From NCBI GenBank assembly GCA_032622095.1, contig CP136062.1:159088875-159152874 (forward strand): a stretch of DNA of 64,000 nucleotides, written 5' to 3'. Shown in pieces: positions 44,708 through 55,840 of this stretch (its first letter is position 1; each line of letters starts with the position of its first letter). A program made the position numbers and the translations under genes. The notes under the pieces were generated by a model that had not been told where the DNA came from, ran no database searches, and worked only from the letters and a program-made list of their open reading frames with translations. Source of the DNA: Siphonodentalium dalli. Taxonomy: Eukaryota; Mollusca; Scaphopoda; Gadilida; Siphonodentaliidae.

Positions 44708-46037
44708 TATGTTTACCCATACCATGTATGGTAAACATAGTGTCGTTGTCCGGATTGACCACTCGTCGTTCGTCCGTCTGTCCGTCCGTCTGTCCGTCCG
44801 TCCGTCCGTCTGTCCGTCCGTAGACACTTTACGTGTAATGCGATAACTCAAACATTTTCTACCTTATCAAAACCAAATTTTGTATATGGGGTTTTCAGAT
44901 CGAGTTCGAATATGGGTTTGATCCGACTTTTTTTTACAGAGTTATGGAACTTTTTCGACTTAGAATTCACGCATTCTGCCATAACTCAAACATTTTTTAT
45001 CTGATCGGAACCAAATTTGGTATGTGAGTTTCTCGGCCCAAAATACAGACCGAGTTCGAATATGGGTTTGATCCGAGTTTTTTTTACAGAGTTATGGCCC
45101 TTTTTTGACTTAGAATTCATGAATTCTGCCATAACTCAAACATTTTTTATCTGATTGTAACCAAATATGGTATATGAGGTTCTCAGACCAACATACTGAT
45201 TGAGTTCGAATATGGGTTTGATCGGATGTTTTTTAATGGAGTTATGGTCCTTTGACATATAGTTCACACATACTTCGATAAAGCAACCATTTTTCATCTG
45301 ATAGGAGCCAAATTTGGTATATGAGTTTCTCAACTCAAAATACAGAACGAGTTTGAATATGGGTTAGATCCAATTTGTTATATCCGAGATATGGCCCTTT
45401 TTCAACTAAGAATTATCCAATTATAACCCAAGTAACTTACAATTAATGAATACCTCAGCCTCACAGCTTCTCTGTGAGAGAGATAAAAAGACATGGTTTA
45501 TTGAGAGTTATTTATAGCTCTCATATGTTCCCTCTGTATAAGAGACACAAATTAGTGAATTATTGGATAAATTGATTTAGCTATCTTATTAACCACAACT
45601 TAATGTGAATTTATTTAACTAGACCAATGGAGCTCTCTAAGTCCTTGGATGATGGGACTACATTGGATCAAACAGGGCAGAGATAGGTGATTAACCCCTT
45701 TTACCCATTCCATGTCTTTTAACCTTTTCCATTAAATAAATAATTATATTATTTTGATATCTCACATGGCAATTTGCAACAACATGAATAGAACTGCTTA
45801 TACTATGATAGTGGTGACAGGCTCTAGAGTTTAGACGTTATATTAACCCTTCTATATTGACTCATACATTCCAATAATTTGTGTTATTACTGGTTATTAT
45901 GTACATTTGCCATATACTACTTCATATCATAACAGTATACTCTATAATTCAACATTAAAAGATTATGATTCTGATTATAACAATTTACTATCGCCAAGGG
46001 ATGGGTTAAACATCTGCCGATCGTGATCGGCCTCTCG
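44708..46037 (+). mobile_element. pearl/Helentron-type element, subfamily B copy 2
   Basis: TATGTTTACCCATACC start, (GTCC/GTCT)n at 44773-44820, about four core units (CAAATTTGGTATGTGAG, GAGTTCGAATATGGGTTTG, GAGTTATGG). The end has GGATGGGTTAAACATC, the stem GCCGATCGTGATCGGC and CTCTCG. It is preceded and followed by T-runs. Uninterrupted, unlike copy 1. Confidence 0.75.
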
Positions 46038-46451
46038 TTATTTTTATTTATTGGAATCAGATGATATGGAGACTATCGAATTGGATTGTGTACCTTTAAA
46101 ATAATAATCTGTAAACCAACTAATAAAAAAATAGTGGCCTTTTGATGCATATTTGAATAATCCATCCACATTATGTAATGTGGGTAGTCAGCAACACCTG
46201 ATATTCAGCGGATTTGAATGCAGAGGGTTTGAACAGGTATCATGTTTCCCTACGTATTGAGAATCGTCTCCCTTTTCAGTCAGCACTTATCATACTACGT
46301 CTGACTATGGAACTCACTAACATTGATTTTCAGCAGGTTTCTTTAGGAGACGAGTACATTGGAAATTCTATCAATTCAGTTGAAGGTATCTATTTTAAAC
46401 TCATTTAAAGAAGGCATCGCATTTTGTAATGATGGGCCTAAATTATAATAC
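46038..46451. other. Unassigned, with a Kolobok-like end fragment
   Basis: TCGAATTGGATTGTGTACCT followed by TTAAA near 46077-46100 resembles the right end of the AGGTACTCAATCCG family. Nothing else recognised. Confidence 0.4.
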
Positions 46452-46832
46452 CAGGTCTGGAAAGAGTGTGTCTGTCATCTCTAGAATAAGGTCCCCAGAA
46501 GCTATCATGCATGCAAATTCACACTCTGGGAACCTAATTCTGCTATTTTTCTGCTATTTTTCAACTGTATCTAGGATCAAATTGAAGTTCCCCAGTTGAA
46601 GTTGGTGATAATCATCCTTGATCACCTCGATTATGAAATTTATCTTCTGCAAATTAGGGGATATAGAAACTGAACAGAAGGGAAAAAGTAATAAAAAACA
46701 ATGTTAATTTGAGACCATAGATACTTCCTAGAAAATGAGGCCTAAGCAGAATGAGGTCCACAGAGGGTGAATTTAGTGATGCTAGCCTGCTGTGTGGGAT
46801 AGCATCACCAAATACACCCTCTGGGGACCCAG
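46452..46832. mobile_element. hAT-like foldback, GAATGAGG family
   Basis: GGTCTGGAAAGAGTGTGTCTG, degraded left palindrome, core (GAAGTTCCCCAGTTGAAG, CTGCAAATTAGGGGATATAG), then right palindrome GCAGAATGAGGTCCACAGAG..CCCTCTGGGGACC. The outer right TIR is lost. Confidence 0.7.
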
Positions 46833-47077
46833 GTTAATAAAATTTCATGTATACTAGTAGCAATCTAATATTAATGTTTTGCGATCAAAATGACTACCTC
46901 TTGTACTAATATTTCTTAATTTATCCTGTGTAACTTTATCACTATTCTCCCCAAACTGGGTAATTTTTTCACAATTTTGGGAACTTGGGAACTTTGGTAA
47001 CTCTATCACTAAAAACCAGTCAGTGACCAAATCAGCTCAAATTACAGTAATGCCCTAAATAATCGACTTTAACAAAT

Positions 47078-47534
47078 GTGACCCGCCATATCAAATCCAG
47101 TCGTAAGTCGGGATTTATTTTACCCTGTGCCAATGCATTCTCTTATATATGCGAGTCGACCATAGGTCGCCTCGCATATATAAGAGAATGCATTGGCCTA
47201 ACAATATTTTATCATTTTTTTTAAATAAATGTTTCTTACAATTTTTAGGACATAAAATAAAAAACATCCATTACCCTGCAGGGAGCCCCACACATATATA
47301 GAAGCATATAGAAGAGTGTCGTCTGCTCATGTTTGTCTGGGGCTCTGTATGGGTGAAATTATAAAATTGTTAAAGAATACAAGAAAAAATTATTAAAATT
47401 GTAAAAAATTGTTAGGCCAATGCCTTCTCTTATATATGCGAGGCGACCTATGGTCGACTCGCATATATAAGAGAATGCATTGGCACAGGGTTAAAAAATC
47501 CCGACCTACGACTGGATTTTATATGGCGGGTCAC
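47078..47534. mobile_element. 457-bp GTGACCCGCC double-palindrome element, copy 1
   Basis: GTGACCCGCCATATCAAATCC to its inverse ending GGCGGGTCAC. AAAT is repeated at 47074-47077 and 47535-47538. Two palindromic cassettes (about 47132-47203 and 47411-47490) lie head to head around a unique spacer with CAGGGAGCCCCACACATATA. It interrupts a subfamily C pearl remnant. Confidence 0.85.
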
Positions 47535-47869
47535 AAATATGAACCGATTTCAATAATTTTTGGTATACATGATTCTCACAATACCCTCTCTACATGATGC
47601 GGCTAGGGATTGGCTCAGACTGTTTTTCATAATATTACACTTCATTTTCGACTTATTTTGACTTAGAAAATTCTGTCCGACTTAATAACTTTAACAAATA
47701 TGAACCAATTTGAATAATTTTTTCTGTACAAGCTTCTTGTGACACCATATCGATATTATAGTCTGAATTTTTCTTTAAAGTTAAAAATCTTTTTGTTGGG
47801 TTTTTACGGATAATGCGGGTTGAAATTGCCACGGTGGGGGTATGCTAGCACTCAAGTGCACACCTCTTG
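47535..47869 (+). mobile_element. pearl-type subfamily C, 5'-truncated copy
   Basis: Continues from CTTTAACAAAT (47067-47077) on the other side of the inserted element with ATGAACCGATTTCAATAATT. It ends with GTGGGGGTATGCTAGCACTC and CACACCTCTTG. The 5' hairpin and GTCC run are missing. Confidence 0.8.
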
Positions 47870-48428
47870 TTTATAATGTGTGAGCTTACCACCCCCTCCC
47901 CACCTCAAGCGCACATTTTCATATATTTAGTGAACACCAGTGCCCCCCTCCCCATACTTTTTTCAAGTTTCTGCTGCCCCAGATGATATATATATAGTCA
48001 ACAGATCAATATGACCCGGCCTGCTATCCCTTAGGTAGAACATCCCGTTGGCCGCAGTTAATTTTCCATTTCATGAAACTCTCGATAGATAACAGGTAAT
48101 AGTGCAGTCACCGATGATCCGATGGATCATATTATTACTGGACTCCGCAAAAAATATATTTAATGCGCGTTTATCTATAATTACACGGGCTATCAGATGA
48201 GCTATTTATAAATCAACAGTATGTTCTTTTGAGTTCATAACCCAGAGTTAAAACCAATTAGATCTGTGGATTGGGTTCTTGGTTGGTGGTATGTTTACAT
48301 TGACCAGTTATTGGGGATTACTGTGTTAGGCCAAGTAATTTTTTTTTATTTCTTTCCGTTTTGATGTTGGAAAAAAAAACCAGTCAGGCAAGTAGGGAAT
48401 TTATTTGTTTTTGTTTGTTTATTGAGAA
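47870..48428. other. Unassigned sequence
   Basis: C-rich patches near 47891 and 47943. No gene seen. Confidence 0.35.
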
Positions 48429-48895
48429 CAAGCCTGAGTTCAGTGTGCCCGTCATTTGCAGAATGAGGTCCCCAGAGGGTGAATTTAGTGACCCTATCCC
48501 ACATAGTGGCCTAGCATCACTAAATTCACCCTCTGGGGACCTCATTCTGCTTAGGCCTCATCTTCTCTGGAAAGTTTCTTTATTATCAAATTTCTAAAGA
48601 AACTTCTTCACATACATGTAGGTTCTATTTCGTTTTTAGTTAGTTTCTCTATATCCCCAAATTGGCAGATGACACATTGCTTAATCGAGGTTCCCAATGG
48701 GTGCACATCACAATATTCACCATTTGGGAACTTCAATCTGAGTCTATGTCCCCTATAGCAGATGAGGCCATGCAGAATGAGGTTCCCAGAGGGTGAATTT
48801 TGTGATGCTAGCCCGCTATGCGTGGGATAGCGTCACTAAATTCACCCTCTGGGGACCTCATTCTGCAAATGTCCGGCACCATACTTTCAGGCCTG
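48429..48895. mobile_element. hAT-like foldback, full-length GAATGAGG member
   Basis: CAAGCCTGAGTTCAGTGTG to the CATACTTTCAGGCCTG end. One complete palindrome at each side, and a 230-bp core with ATATCCCCAAATTGGCAGATG and TCCCAATGGGTGCACATCAC. Good template for the family layout. No matching TSD. Confidence 0.8.
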
Positions 48896-49058
48896 TTAGC
48901 CATGGCTGGCCAGATTTTGCAGCTTGCCAGACTTGGGAGGCATCTTTGCCCTGAAACATGCAACTTCTCCCTATTTTTGTCCCAGGGAGAAGTGACATTG
49001 CTCTCATACCAGTACGCATGGTTACAACATCATATTTAAAGCTTTAATGCATATTTAC

Positions 49059-49437
49059 TATAGGGCTGCAACGATTCATCATGAATTCAATGTATCGTGA
49101 TACACTTTCGAAGGACACCTGTATCATATCTTGTCATATGTATCACGATACAGGAAATCAATTAATGTCTGAAGATGGGCTTGTGTCAAAAAGCAAAACT
49201 TGCAATTATCCTTCAAGTTTACATGTATACTATGTATATTTGAGTCATCTAGCCAACAATTAAACTCCATTTTAGTTTAAAATGAACTGTACCTCCAGAT
49301 ATAAATATGTTGTTTCCGATAATTCAGGCAGTATTCATTTGGAAACACTAATTTAGTGTATCGTGATATGTATCGTATCGTTGATCATATGTCATGATTT
49401 GTATCATATCATGAACACGTGTATCATTGCAGCCCTA
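49059..49437. mobile_element. hAT MITE, TAGGGCTGCAACGAT ends
   Basis: TAGGGCTGCAACGAT and ATTGCAGCCCTA termini, a classic hAT end. ATATTTAC is duplicated at 49051-49058 and 49438-49445, with two extra bases TA on the left. The arms repeat GTATCGTGATA/TATCACGATAC words. Non-coding. Confidence 0.88.
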
Positions 49438-49445
49438 ATATTTAC

Positions 49446-49918
49446 TGATTATAATGGTGTCCATTCTCACTATAATGGTTTATAAATGGGATCTTGTGTT
49501 TCATAATTCTTATTTGATCATAGAATGGTGATGTTGGGGTGTATTATAAAATTGAACTTCGGACATTGTTACTTCTCCCTGATAACAGTCCAGACTCAGT
49601 CAGCTTATCCCCAATAACCAGACAGGGAGAAGGGATTTCTCCCAATTTGAAACCTTTAGACTGGACCCTGAGGCAGGCAAATCGGAAACTCTTTTTTTTT
49701 GGCCTTTCCACAGAACATGCTCCTGTACCTGGTATGTATTTACCTCATACATATGTAGACTTTAGAGCCATGCCAATCAGATCGATCCCCTGCTCTCGTG
49801 AAATGTGAGTCCAGCTAGTATAAAAGTGCAGATTTAAAATCCTGATTTCAATAGTAAAATGTGATATAAGGTGATGTTTATTTTTGGTTGAGTTTGCATC
49901 GCGATGTACATAATAATG
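49446..49918. other. Unassigned sequence
   Basis: Nothing recognised. Confidence 0.4.
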
Positions 49919-49922
49919 TTAA

Positions 49923-50166
49923 CCCTTTCATGCAGGAGCTGCGCTGGTGCAGCATTAAAGAAATAAAGATCTTGTGCCAATGCATTCCCTTATATATTTG
50001 AGTTTCCCCATAGGGAAACTTATATATTTGAGTTTCCCCACAGGGAGCCTGCATACATGTACATGTATATAAGAGAATGCACTGGCTTACAAGGTCAAGG
50101 TAAATATTGTTAGGCCAATGTATTCTCTTATACATGTATATGAGAGTTTCCAGTTCAGGAACTTAC
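49923..50166 (+). mobile_element. piggyBac-like CCCTTTCATG element, interrupted by a SINE
   Basis: TTAA (49919-49922), then CCCTTTCATGCAGGAGCTGCG as at 60442, then broken cassettes ATGCATTCCCTTATATAT and ATATAAGAGAATGCACTGGC. Reaches GGAAGCTCCATG, where the SINE begins; the far end is not found beyond it. Confidence 0.6.
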
Positions 50167-50179
50167 AGGAAGCTCCATG

Positions 50180-50438
50180 CGGGCCTCGGTGACTCAGTCA
50201 ATAAGGGGCTCTGCTCCAGACCAACTCCCTCTACAGTGCCGGTGATTTGGGTTCAATTCCCATGCCAGTTACTCGCCAATGGTCGGTGGTATTGATAGGA
50301 AAATGGGTCATTCTTTCAGCCAATGAAATCACAGCTAGATTTACCTTAGTGCTCAGACTTTCCCTCCACCAATAAAACTGGCGACGTCGTGATATAGCCC
50401 TGGCTGCTGAAAGTGACGTTAAACCCCAATAAATGAAT
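50180..50438 (+). mobile_element. tRNA-derived SINE with perfect 13-bp TSD
   Basis: AGGAAGCTCCATG flanks it exactly at 50167-50179 and 50439-50451. The tRNA-like head has a weak A box (GGTGACTCAGTCAATAAGG) and a good B box GGTTCAATTCC at 50250-50260. The body ends GAAAGTGACGTTAAACCCC followed by an AATAAATGAAT tail. Pol III transcription and LINE-mediated insertion are inferred from this layout. Unrelated in body to the SINE at 4417. Confidence 0.9.
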
Positions 50439-50454
50439 AGGAAGCTCCATGGTG

Positions 50455-50640
50455 AGAATCTGAGTTTAGCGTGCCTGTCATTTGCAGAATGAGGTCCCTA
50501 GAGGGTGAATTTAGTGATGCTATCCCGCATAAGGGGCTAGCATCACTAAATAACCCTCTGGGGACCTCATTCTACTTAGGCCTCATCTTCTCTGGAAAGT
50601 TTCTTTGGTATCAAATTTCTGTAGAAACATTGAAAGAATT
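50455..50640. mobile_element. hAT-like foldback, left part
   Basis: GAGTTTAGCGTGCCTGTCAT, palindrome GCAGAATGAGGTCCCTAGAG..CTCTGGGGACCTCATTCT, then core TTAGGCCTCATCTTCTCTGG as in 48429-48895. It then stops. Confidence 0.7.
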
Positions 50641-50682
50641 AAAGACATATTACATGTACAGTAATGCCCTAAATAATTGATA

Positions 50683-51197
50683 ACAATAATAATAACTCCA
50701 TTAACGATAATTGCAACATTGATGATTATGTCCCTTTAATTCTTTCATTAACGACCATTGTAACATTGATGCGTGAACTGCGAGGTAGAGGACAGAACGG
50801 CAAGAAAACAAATTAGAGAGGCTGAAGAAAGCAAGAAACCCAAACTTTGAACCAGATCTCAACAGCTCGGCCATTTCTGTTTTCACATGAAAATAACCTC
50901 TTCCATAAATAGACATTGAAAATGACTATGAACCCTGTGCTCACCCTTGTATCTTATCGGTCTAGCCATAAGCCAATATCTACCAGAGCACCAGTCATAC
51001 TTCCTTTCTGATGCTGGCTGGATACAAGTGTGGTGTTTTATATTTAGCGCAGGTTTTTTTTTCCAAGCAAAAAAATGGCGAACTGAATCCCCGCAAATGT
51101 CCTACGTGCTTTGAGAATTCCCTCTCTAAAAACTTATCGAAGTCTTGTTGGTGAATTTTGCATGCTACTCATCAAAATGGCAGCCAACTAGAACTTA
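50683..51197. other. Unassigned sequence
   Basis: A CAGTAATGCCCTAAATAAT end fragment lies just before (50659). TTAACGATAATTGCAAC and TTAACGACCATTGTAAC (about 50701 and 50749) are a short repeated phrase. No gene. Confidence 0.4.
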
Positions 51198-51725
51198 CAG
51201 TAATGCCCTAAATAAACGACTCCTTAACCACAGCAGAATTATGGGTAATTTTTCAGGATTTAGTCAGAAATATGGCTTGTTGCCATTCATCGGAAAGCTC
51301 TCCGACTAAATCTTGAAAAAATTCCCAAAATTCTGCTGTGGTTAAGGAGTCGATTATTTTGGGCATTACTGTATATCATTGAATAATGCCATAAATAATC
51401 AACTCCTTAACCACAGCAGAATTATGGGTAATTTTTCAGGATTTAGTCAGAAATATGGCTTGTTGCGATTCATAGGAAAGCTCTCCGACTAAATCTTGAA
51501 AAATTTCCCAAAATTCTGCTGTGGTTAAGGAGTCGATTATTTTGGGCATTACTGTATATCATTGAATAATGCCATAAATAATCGACTCCTTAACCACAGC
51601 AGAATTATGGGTAATTTTTCAGGATTTAGTCGGAAATATGGCTTGTTGCCATTCATCGGAAAGCTCTCCGACTAAATCTTGAAAAATTTCCCATAATTCT
51701 GCTGTGATTATTTTGGGCATTACTG
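51198..51725. repeat. Three tandem copies of the pogo-like MITE
   Basis: Copies at 51198-51371, 51379-51554 and 51563-51725, each palindromic. They are joined by TGTATATCATTGAATAATGC, which replaces the normal CAGTAATGC start in copies 2 and 3. The same linker follows copy 3 (TATATCATTGAATAAAACC), so this is a local tandem duplication of element plus flank, not three insertions. Confidence 0.85.
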
Positions 51726-52437
51726 TATATCATTGAATAAAACCAATTAGTTAGTATCATAACACTATCCACATTGGACCTATGAACTATAAGATTGTCG
51801 AAAGTTGCAACCACATCATCTATAACATTTCAGAGAATACAACATTGGAACTACTCACAAATGTAAATATTTACTACTTTAGTCGGGACGCTTTATTCTG
51901 CATAAATATTACAGCAATGATTGCGCCAATAATAGTCACTGCGTATAATGCGTTTATAACAATGAAACTGTTTTCTGGTTATTTCGATATAAAATATATG
52001 AAAATAACTTATTTTGGCATGAGAATATTCCATTCAGAAAACCTGATCGGAGTGTTTCACATCACTTTAATAAGAACAGAGTTCCCTCTCCTGATTGGTA
52101 GCATTTTCTGAGAGTTACTCCCCTTAGTTAAAGATGAAGCCTGTCAGTGCTGCCAATTTTTAGAACATGAGCACTTGTTCAATTTATTAAGACGGTACTC
52201 GAATCTGTAGAATTCGTTCGTTGACTCCCCGTTTGTCCCTATTAACTGTCTGGTTCCTCCAATTTAATTAAAAGATACACAGAGTACTTTAGGCTATCTG
52301 TCAATTTTTTCAACAAGGCGTATTGTGAACCGTTTTACATATATACAAAGATTTTCATGTTACAGTCCATTTCACTGTTGAAGATCCCATATTAAAGGCA
52401 CCCACAGAGTTATTATGAGATATATTACTACGGTATA
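51726..52437. other. Unassigned; one open frame of doubtful meaning
   Basis: 51782-52111 is open for 109 codons with a hydrophobic patch (NITAMIAPIIVTAYNAFI), but has no recognisable domain, no upstream context and AT-driven codon use. Confidence 0.3.
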
Positions 52438-52570
52438 CAGTAATGCCCTAAATAATCGACTCCTTAACCACAGCAGAATTATGTGTAACTTTTCAGGATT
52501 TAGTCGGAAATATGGCTTGTTACCCATAATTCTGCTGTGGTTAAGGAGTCGATTATTTAGGCCATTACTA
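52438..52570. mobile_element. pogo-like MITE, shortened copy
   Basis: CAGTAATGCCCTAAATAATC to GGCCATTACT with the inner arms largely deleted. Confidence 0.8.
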
Positions 52571-52964
52571 AAATAGTGGCACGCAAATCTGGCAATTATT
52601 TAGGAAATTCATCATTTATTGGTTTACATTGCATGGACCGATTTTGACGATTTAACCACCAAATTATGGCAAATGAACGACAATTATCAAAATCCTAACA
52701 TCTTATCTAACTTATATGAATAGACATCCTATGACGATATGAAGTTACTGAAACTATAATCACAAGAGAAAGCACTTGTGCAATGGGATGACTCAGTGCA
52801 ACATCGTGCTTGTGAATGACATGGAATTTGTCTTTAGTAATCAAATAACAAAACAGTTGTTGCCCTTCTTCTCTGGAGACATTGAATCATTCTGTTCATG
52901 AGCGGGTGACAAATCTCAATGTCTCCCTCGACAGCAGGCGACAACTGTATAATGTTAACATGAT

Positions 52965-53120
52965 AATAAAGATACTTCCCAGAAGATGAGGCCTAAGCAG
53001 AATGAGGTCCCCAGATTGTCCATTTGGTGATGCTAGCCCACTATGTGCAGGATAGTGTCACTAAATTCACTCATTGCGGACCTCATTATGCAAATGTCAG
53101 ACACACTATATCCAGGTTTG
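52965..53120. mobile_element. hAT-like foldback, right part
   Basis: ATACTTCCCAGAAGATGAGG, GCAGAATGAGGTCCCCAGAT and its partial inverse GGACCTCATTATGC, ending CACACTATATCCAGGTTTG. Confidence 0.7.
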
Positions 53121-53131
53121 CATTCAGTGTA

Positions 53132-53344
53132 CAGTAATGCTCTAATTAATCGACCTCTTAACCACAGCAGAATTATGGGTAACTTTTCAGGATTTAGTCG
53201 GAAATATGGCTTGTTGCCATTCACCCGAAAGCTCTCGGGGAGAGCTTTCCAATGAATGGCAACAAGCCATATTTCCGACTAAATCCTGAAAAGTTACCCA
53301 TAATTCTGCTGTGGTTAAGAGGTCGATTAATCAGAGCATTACTG
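53132..53344. mobile_element. pogo-like MITE, full 213-bp copy
   Basis: CAGTAATGCTCTAATTAATC to its inverse. Arms of about 100 bp meet at CTCTCGGGGAGAGCTTTCC. TA at both sides. One of the most complete palindromes in the window. Confidence 0.88.
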
Positions 53345-53615
53345 TATGTTATCTTTGTTCAAATGTTCAAATAGACAAACTGGTCAATTAATAAACACAC
53401 AAAGATATTCATGTAGACATATAACTTCTTAGTCATATAAACATTTTAGACTCAACAGTATGTCAACACTCAAATTAGGCCAACAAACACGATGATAAGA
53501 ATCGTGAAATATTTAGGATAGGAAGGTAGGAACATTTTTATATGAGGTCCATGAAGTGAATATTGACTTTCAAAGGTTAACAATTCTTTGAGTGAACCTC
53601 TAAACAATGTGTTAA

Positions 53616-54091
53616 CCCTTTCAGTGCCAAGTCTGATTTTTGTATCAACCCATATACCCTGTGCCAATGCATTCTCTTATATATGCGAGTTGACCATAGG
53701 TCATCTCGCATATATAAGAGAATGCATCGGCCTAACAAATTTTCATCATTTGTTATTATTTTTTACAATTGTTTACAATTTTAATAATTTTTTCTTATAT
53801 TCTACTCTTTCAGTGCCAGACTTATTTTGTAGGTTTAATGCCAGGGAATCTTACGTTTTTCATGGGCATCAAAATTATTACTATGAATACTTGGTGATAG
53901 TTTTGAGTTATAACATGCCCCTAAGGTTTTAACCAGTTTGTTTTTAAATTCGCTATAGCATGCTTAAGCATACCCAAAACAAATTCAACCCAAAAAAAAA
54001 AAAAAATCTAAAAGAATTGTTTTATTTTTTTTATTTTTTAGGGCCGATTTTACAGACCGTAAATTAGGGTCGATGAGATCGGCCCCTGGCA
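53616..54091 (+). mobile_element. piggyBac-like CCCTTTCAGTGCC element, right end lost
   Basis: TTAA (53612-53615), CCCTTTCAGTGCCAAGTCTG, cassette palindrome at about 53660-53737, then ACTTATTTTGTAGGTTTAAT. A GTCGATGAGATCGGCCCC patch near 54070 resembles the end of 63735-63957, but no closing TTAA is found. Confidence 0.6.
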
Positions 54092-54460
54092 CAGACAAAT
54101 ATATATGTTGGGGTTTCCCTATGGACCCTATTTTCTTCCCAATACACTATAATGGTATAACTAAAACCTCTTGAAATTTCGACAGATTATATGGTAACAG
54201 ATAATAAAGTTTTGTTATCCGGGAAAGTCAGCTGTAGGTCATTCTTTGAACTTATTATCTGAAGGTTTTCCTCCAATAAATTTGACTCCTACTGAACTTT
54301 TATTATCTGCCGTCTCTTTATTTTTCCTGAACACCCCTCCAGATGAATGATAGACCATTCCAATATATACTTTTATAACTGAGTGGAAGAATCCATTTAG
54401 TAAAGAATGGGTTAATATTTGGGTTTGATAATAATGTTGTCCTTGAAATAAATAAAGCTA

Positions 54461-54643
54461 CAGTAATGCCCTAAATAATCAACTCCTTAACCACAGCAGA
54501 ATTATGGGTAACTTTTCAGGATTTAGTCGGAAATATGGCTTGTTGCCATTCATTGGAAAGCTCTCTCATATTTCCGACTAAATCCTGAAAAGTTACCCAT
54601 AATTCTGCTGTCGTTAAGGAGTTGATTATTTAGGGCATTACTG
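54461..54643. mobile_element. pogo-like palindromic MITE
   Basis: CAGTAATGCCCTAAATAATC to GATTATTTAGGGCATTACTG, arms complete except a short loss at the centre. Confidence 0.85.
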
Positions 54644-54825
54644 TACAGAAAGCTTTCGCAATGGGACCCAGGGTACAGAGAAAAATCTTACCAAGATTGT
54701 TTTAGCCATTATCGTGTGCTGTGTATTTCCTCAATAAATTATTTAAAACAGCAATAGTTAGCACTCAAGTCACCTTATATTCATTTCTTTGTATTAAAAA
54801 CAACAGAAAACATTATTTGTATATA

Positions 54826-55038
54826 CAGTAATGCTCTAAGTAATCGACTCCTTAACCACAGCAGAATTATGGGTAACTTTTCAGGATTTAGTCGGAAATA
54901 TGGCTTGTTGCCATTCATTGGAAAGCTCTCGGGGAGAGCTTTCCGATGAATGGCAACAAGCCATATTTCCGACTAAATCCTGAAAAGTTACCCATAATTC
55001 TGCTGTCGTTAAGGAGTTGATTACTTAGAGCATTACTG
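54826..55038. mobile_element. pogo-like MITE, full 213-bp copy
   Basis: CAGTAATGCTCTAAGTAATC to GATTACTTAGAGCATTACTG. Same centre as 53132-53344. Confidence 0.88.
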
Positions 55039-55314
55039 TAGTACTTTGCATAAATGTTCTGGCAATCATTATAAGTTATCTGGAGAAGTTGGCCCCATTA
55101 GATGGGAATTGTATGAAGCCTTGAATCAGCTTAATTTGATTTAGATATTAGATACAGGTAGTGTTTAGGCCTATGTACCGGTAGGCTAATTGTGAAGTCG
55201 GCAACTTAATTTGGTTGATATATGGGGCCCACTTCTCCTGTATTCTCAACATAATGAGTAAATTTTGGACACCTTGTGAAGCAGATATGTTTCTAGATGA
55301 TAGTATATCATCAT

Positions 55315-55840
55315 TTTATCATGCCACGAATCTCTACTCTTGCTAACACCCGTAGAGATCATATTCCATAAGTACAAAACCTGGGAACTTTTCGATGTTC
55401 TGACCCATTCTGACAGGGAACTTTATAACATTGAACAAACAAGGCAGGGACTATATTTCTTTGTTTATATTTGTTCCTCGATAATCTACTTCAAAGTATG
55501 GGGTGGTCCCAGCTAAAAAATTGCATGCTTTTTAGTGACATTAGTGTGCCGATATTGCAAAAACATTGAATTAATTACCGTGGATAAATACACGATTGTG
55601 AGTGGCACGAAGCCCACAAAGTCCCTTAAATAATGTGATCTCGAACTGTGACCTTCGTCTACAATACTGATGAATAAACTATTGAGCAACAGGTATTAAC
55701 AAAGAAATATATTCCCTGTGCTACTGGTTTGACTTTATAACGTTACCTGTCAAAAAAAGTAACCATGTTTTGTACTGGTGGATTATGATCTCTACAGGCG
55801 GTAGCCATAGTAGAGATTCATGGCATGATCTAGATCTAAG
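55315..55840. mobile_element. Foldback arms, ATGCCACGAATCTCTAC family
   Basis: CATGCCACGAATCTCTACTC, TTCTGACAGGGAACTTTATA on the left are mirrored by TATAACGTTACCTGTCAA, GTAGAGATTCATGGCATGAT on the right. Related to the inner arms of 43097-44338 and 58131-60245, but without the outer GAATGAGG palindromes. Confidence 0.7.

Noticed and set aside
50180-50262. tRNA gene
   Set aside because: The A box is weak, the acceptor stem does not pair, and the unit continues into a SINE body with a 13-bp TSD.
51782-52111. 109-codon membrane-like protein
   Set aside because: Length is compatible with chance in AT-rich DNA; no known motif, no neighbours, hydrophobicity explained by T-rich codons.
53132-53344. 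microRNA-type hairpins
   Set aside because: Perfect long arms repeated many times are MITE palindromes; no evidence of a specific precursor.
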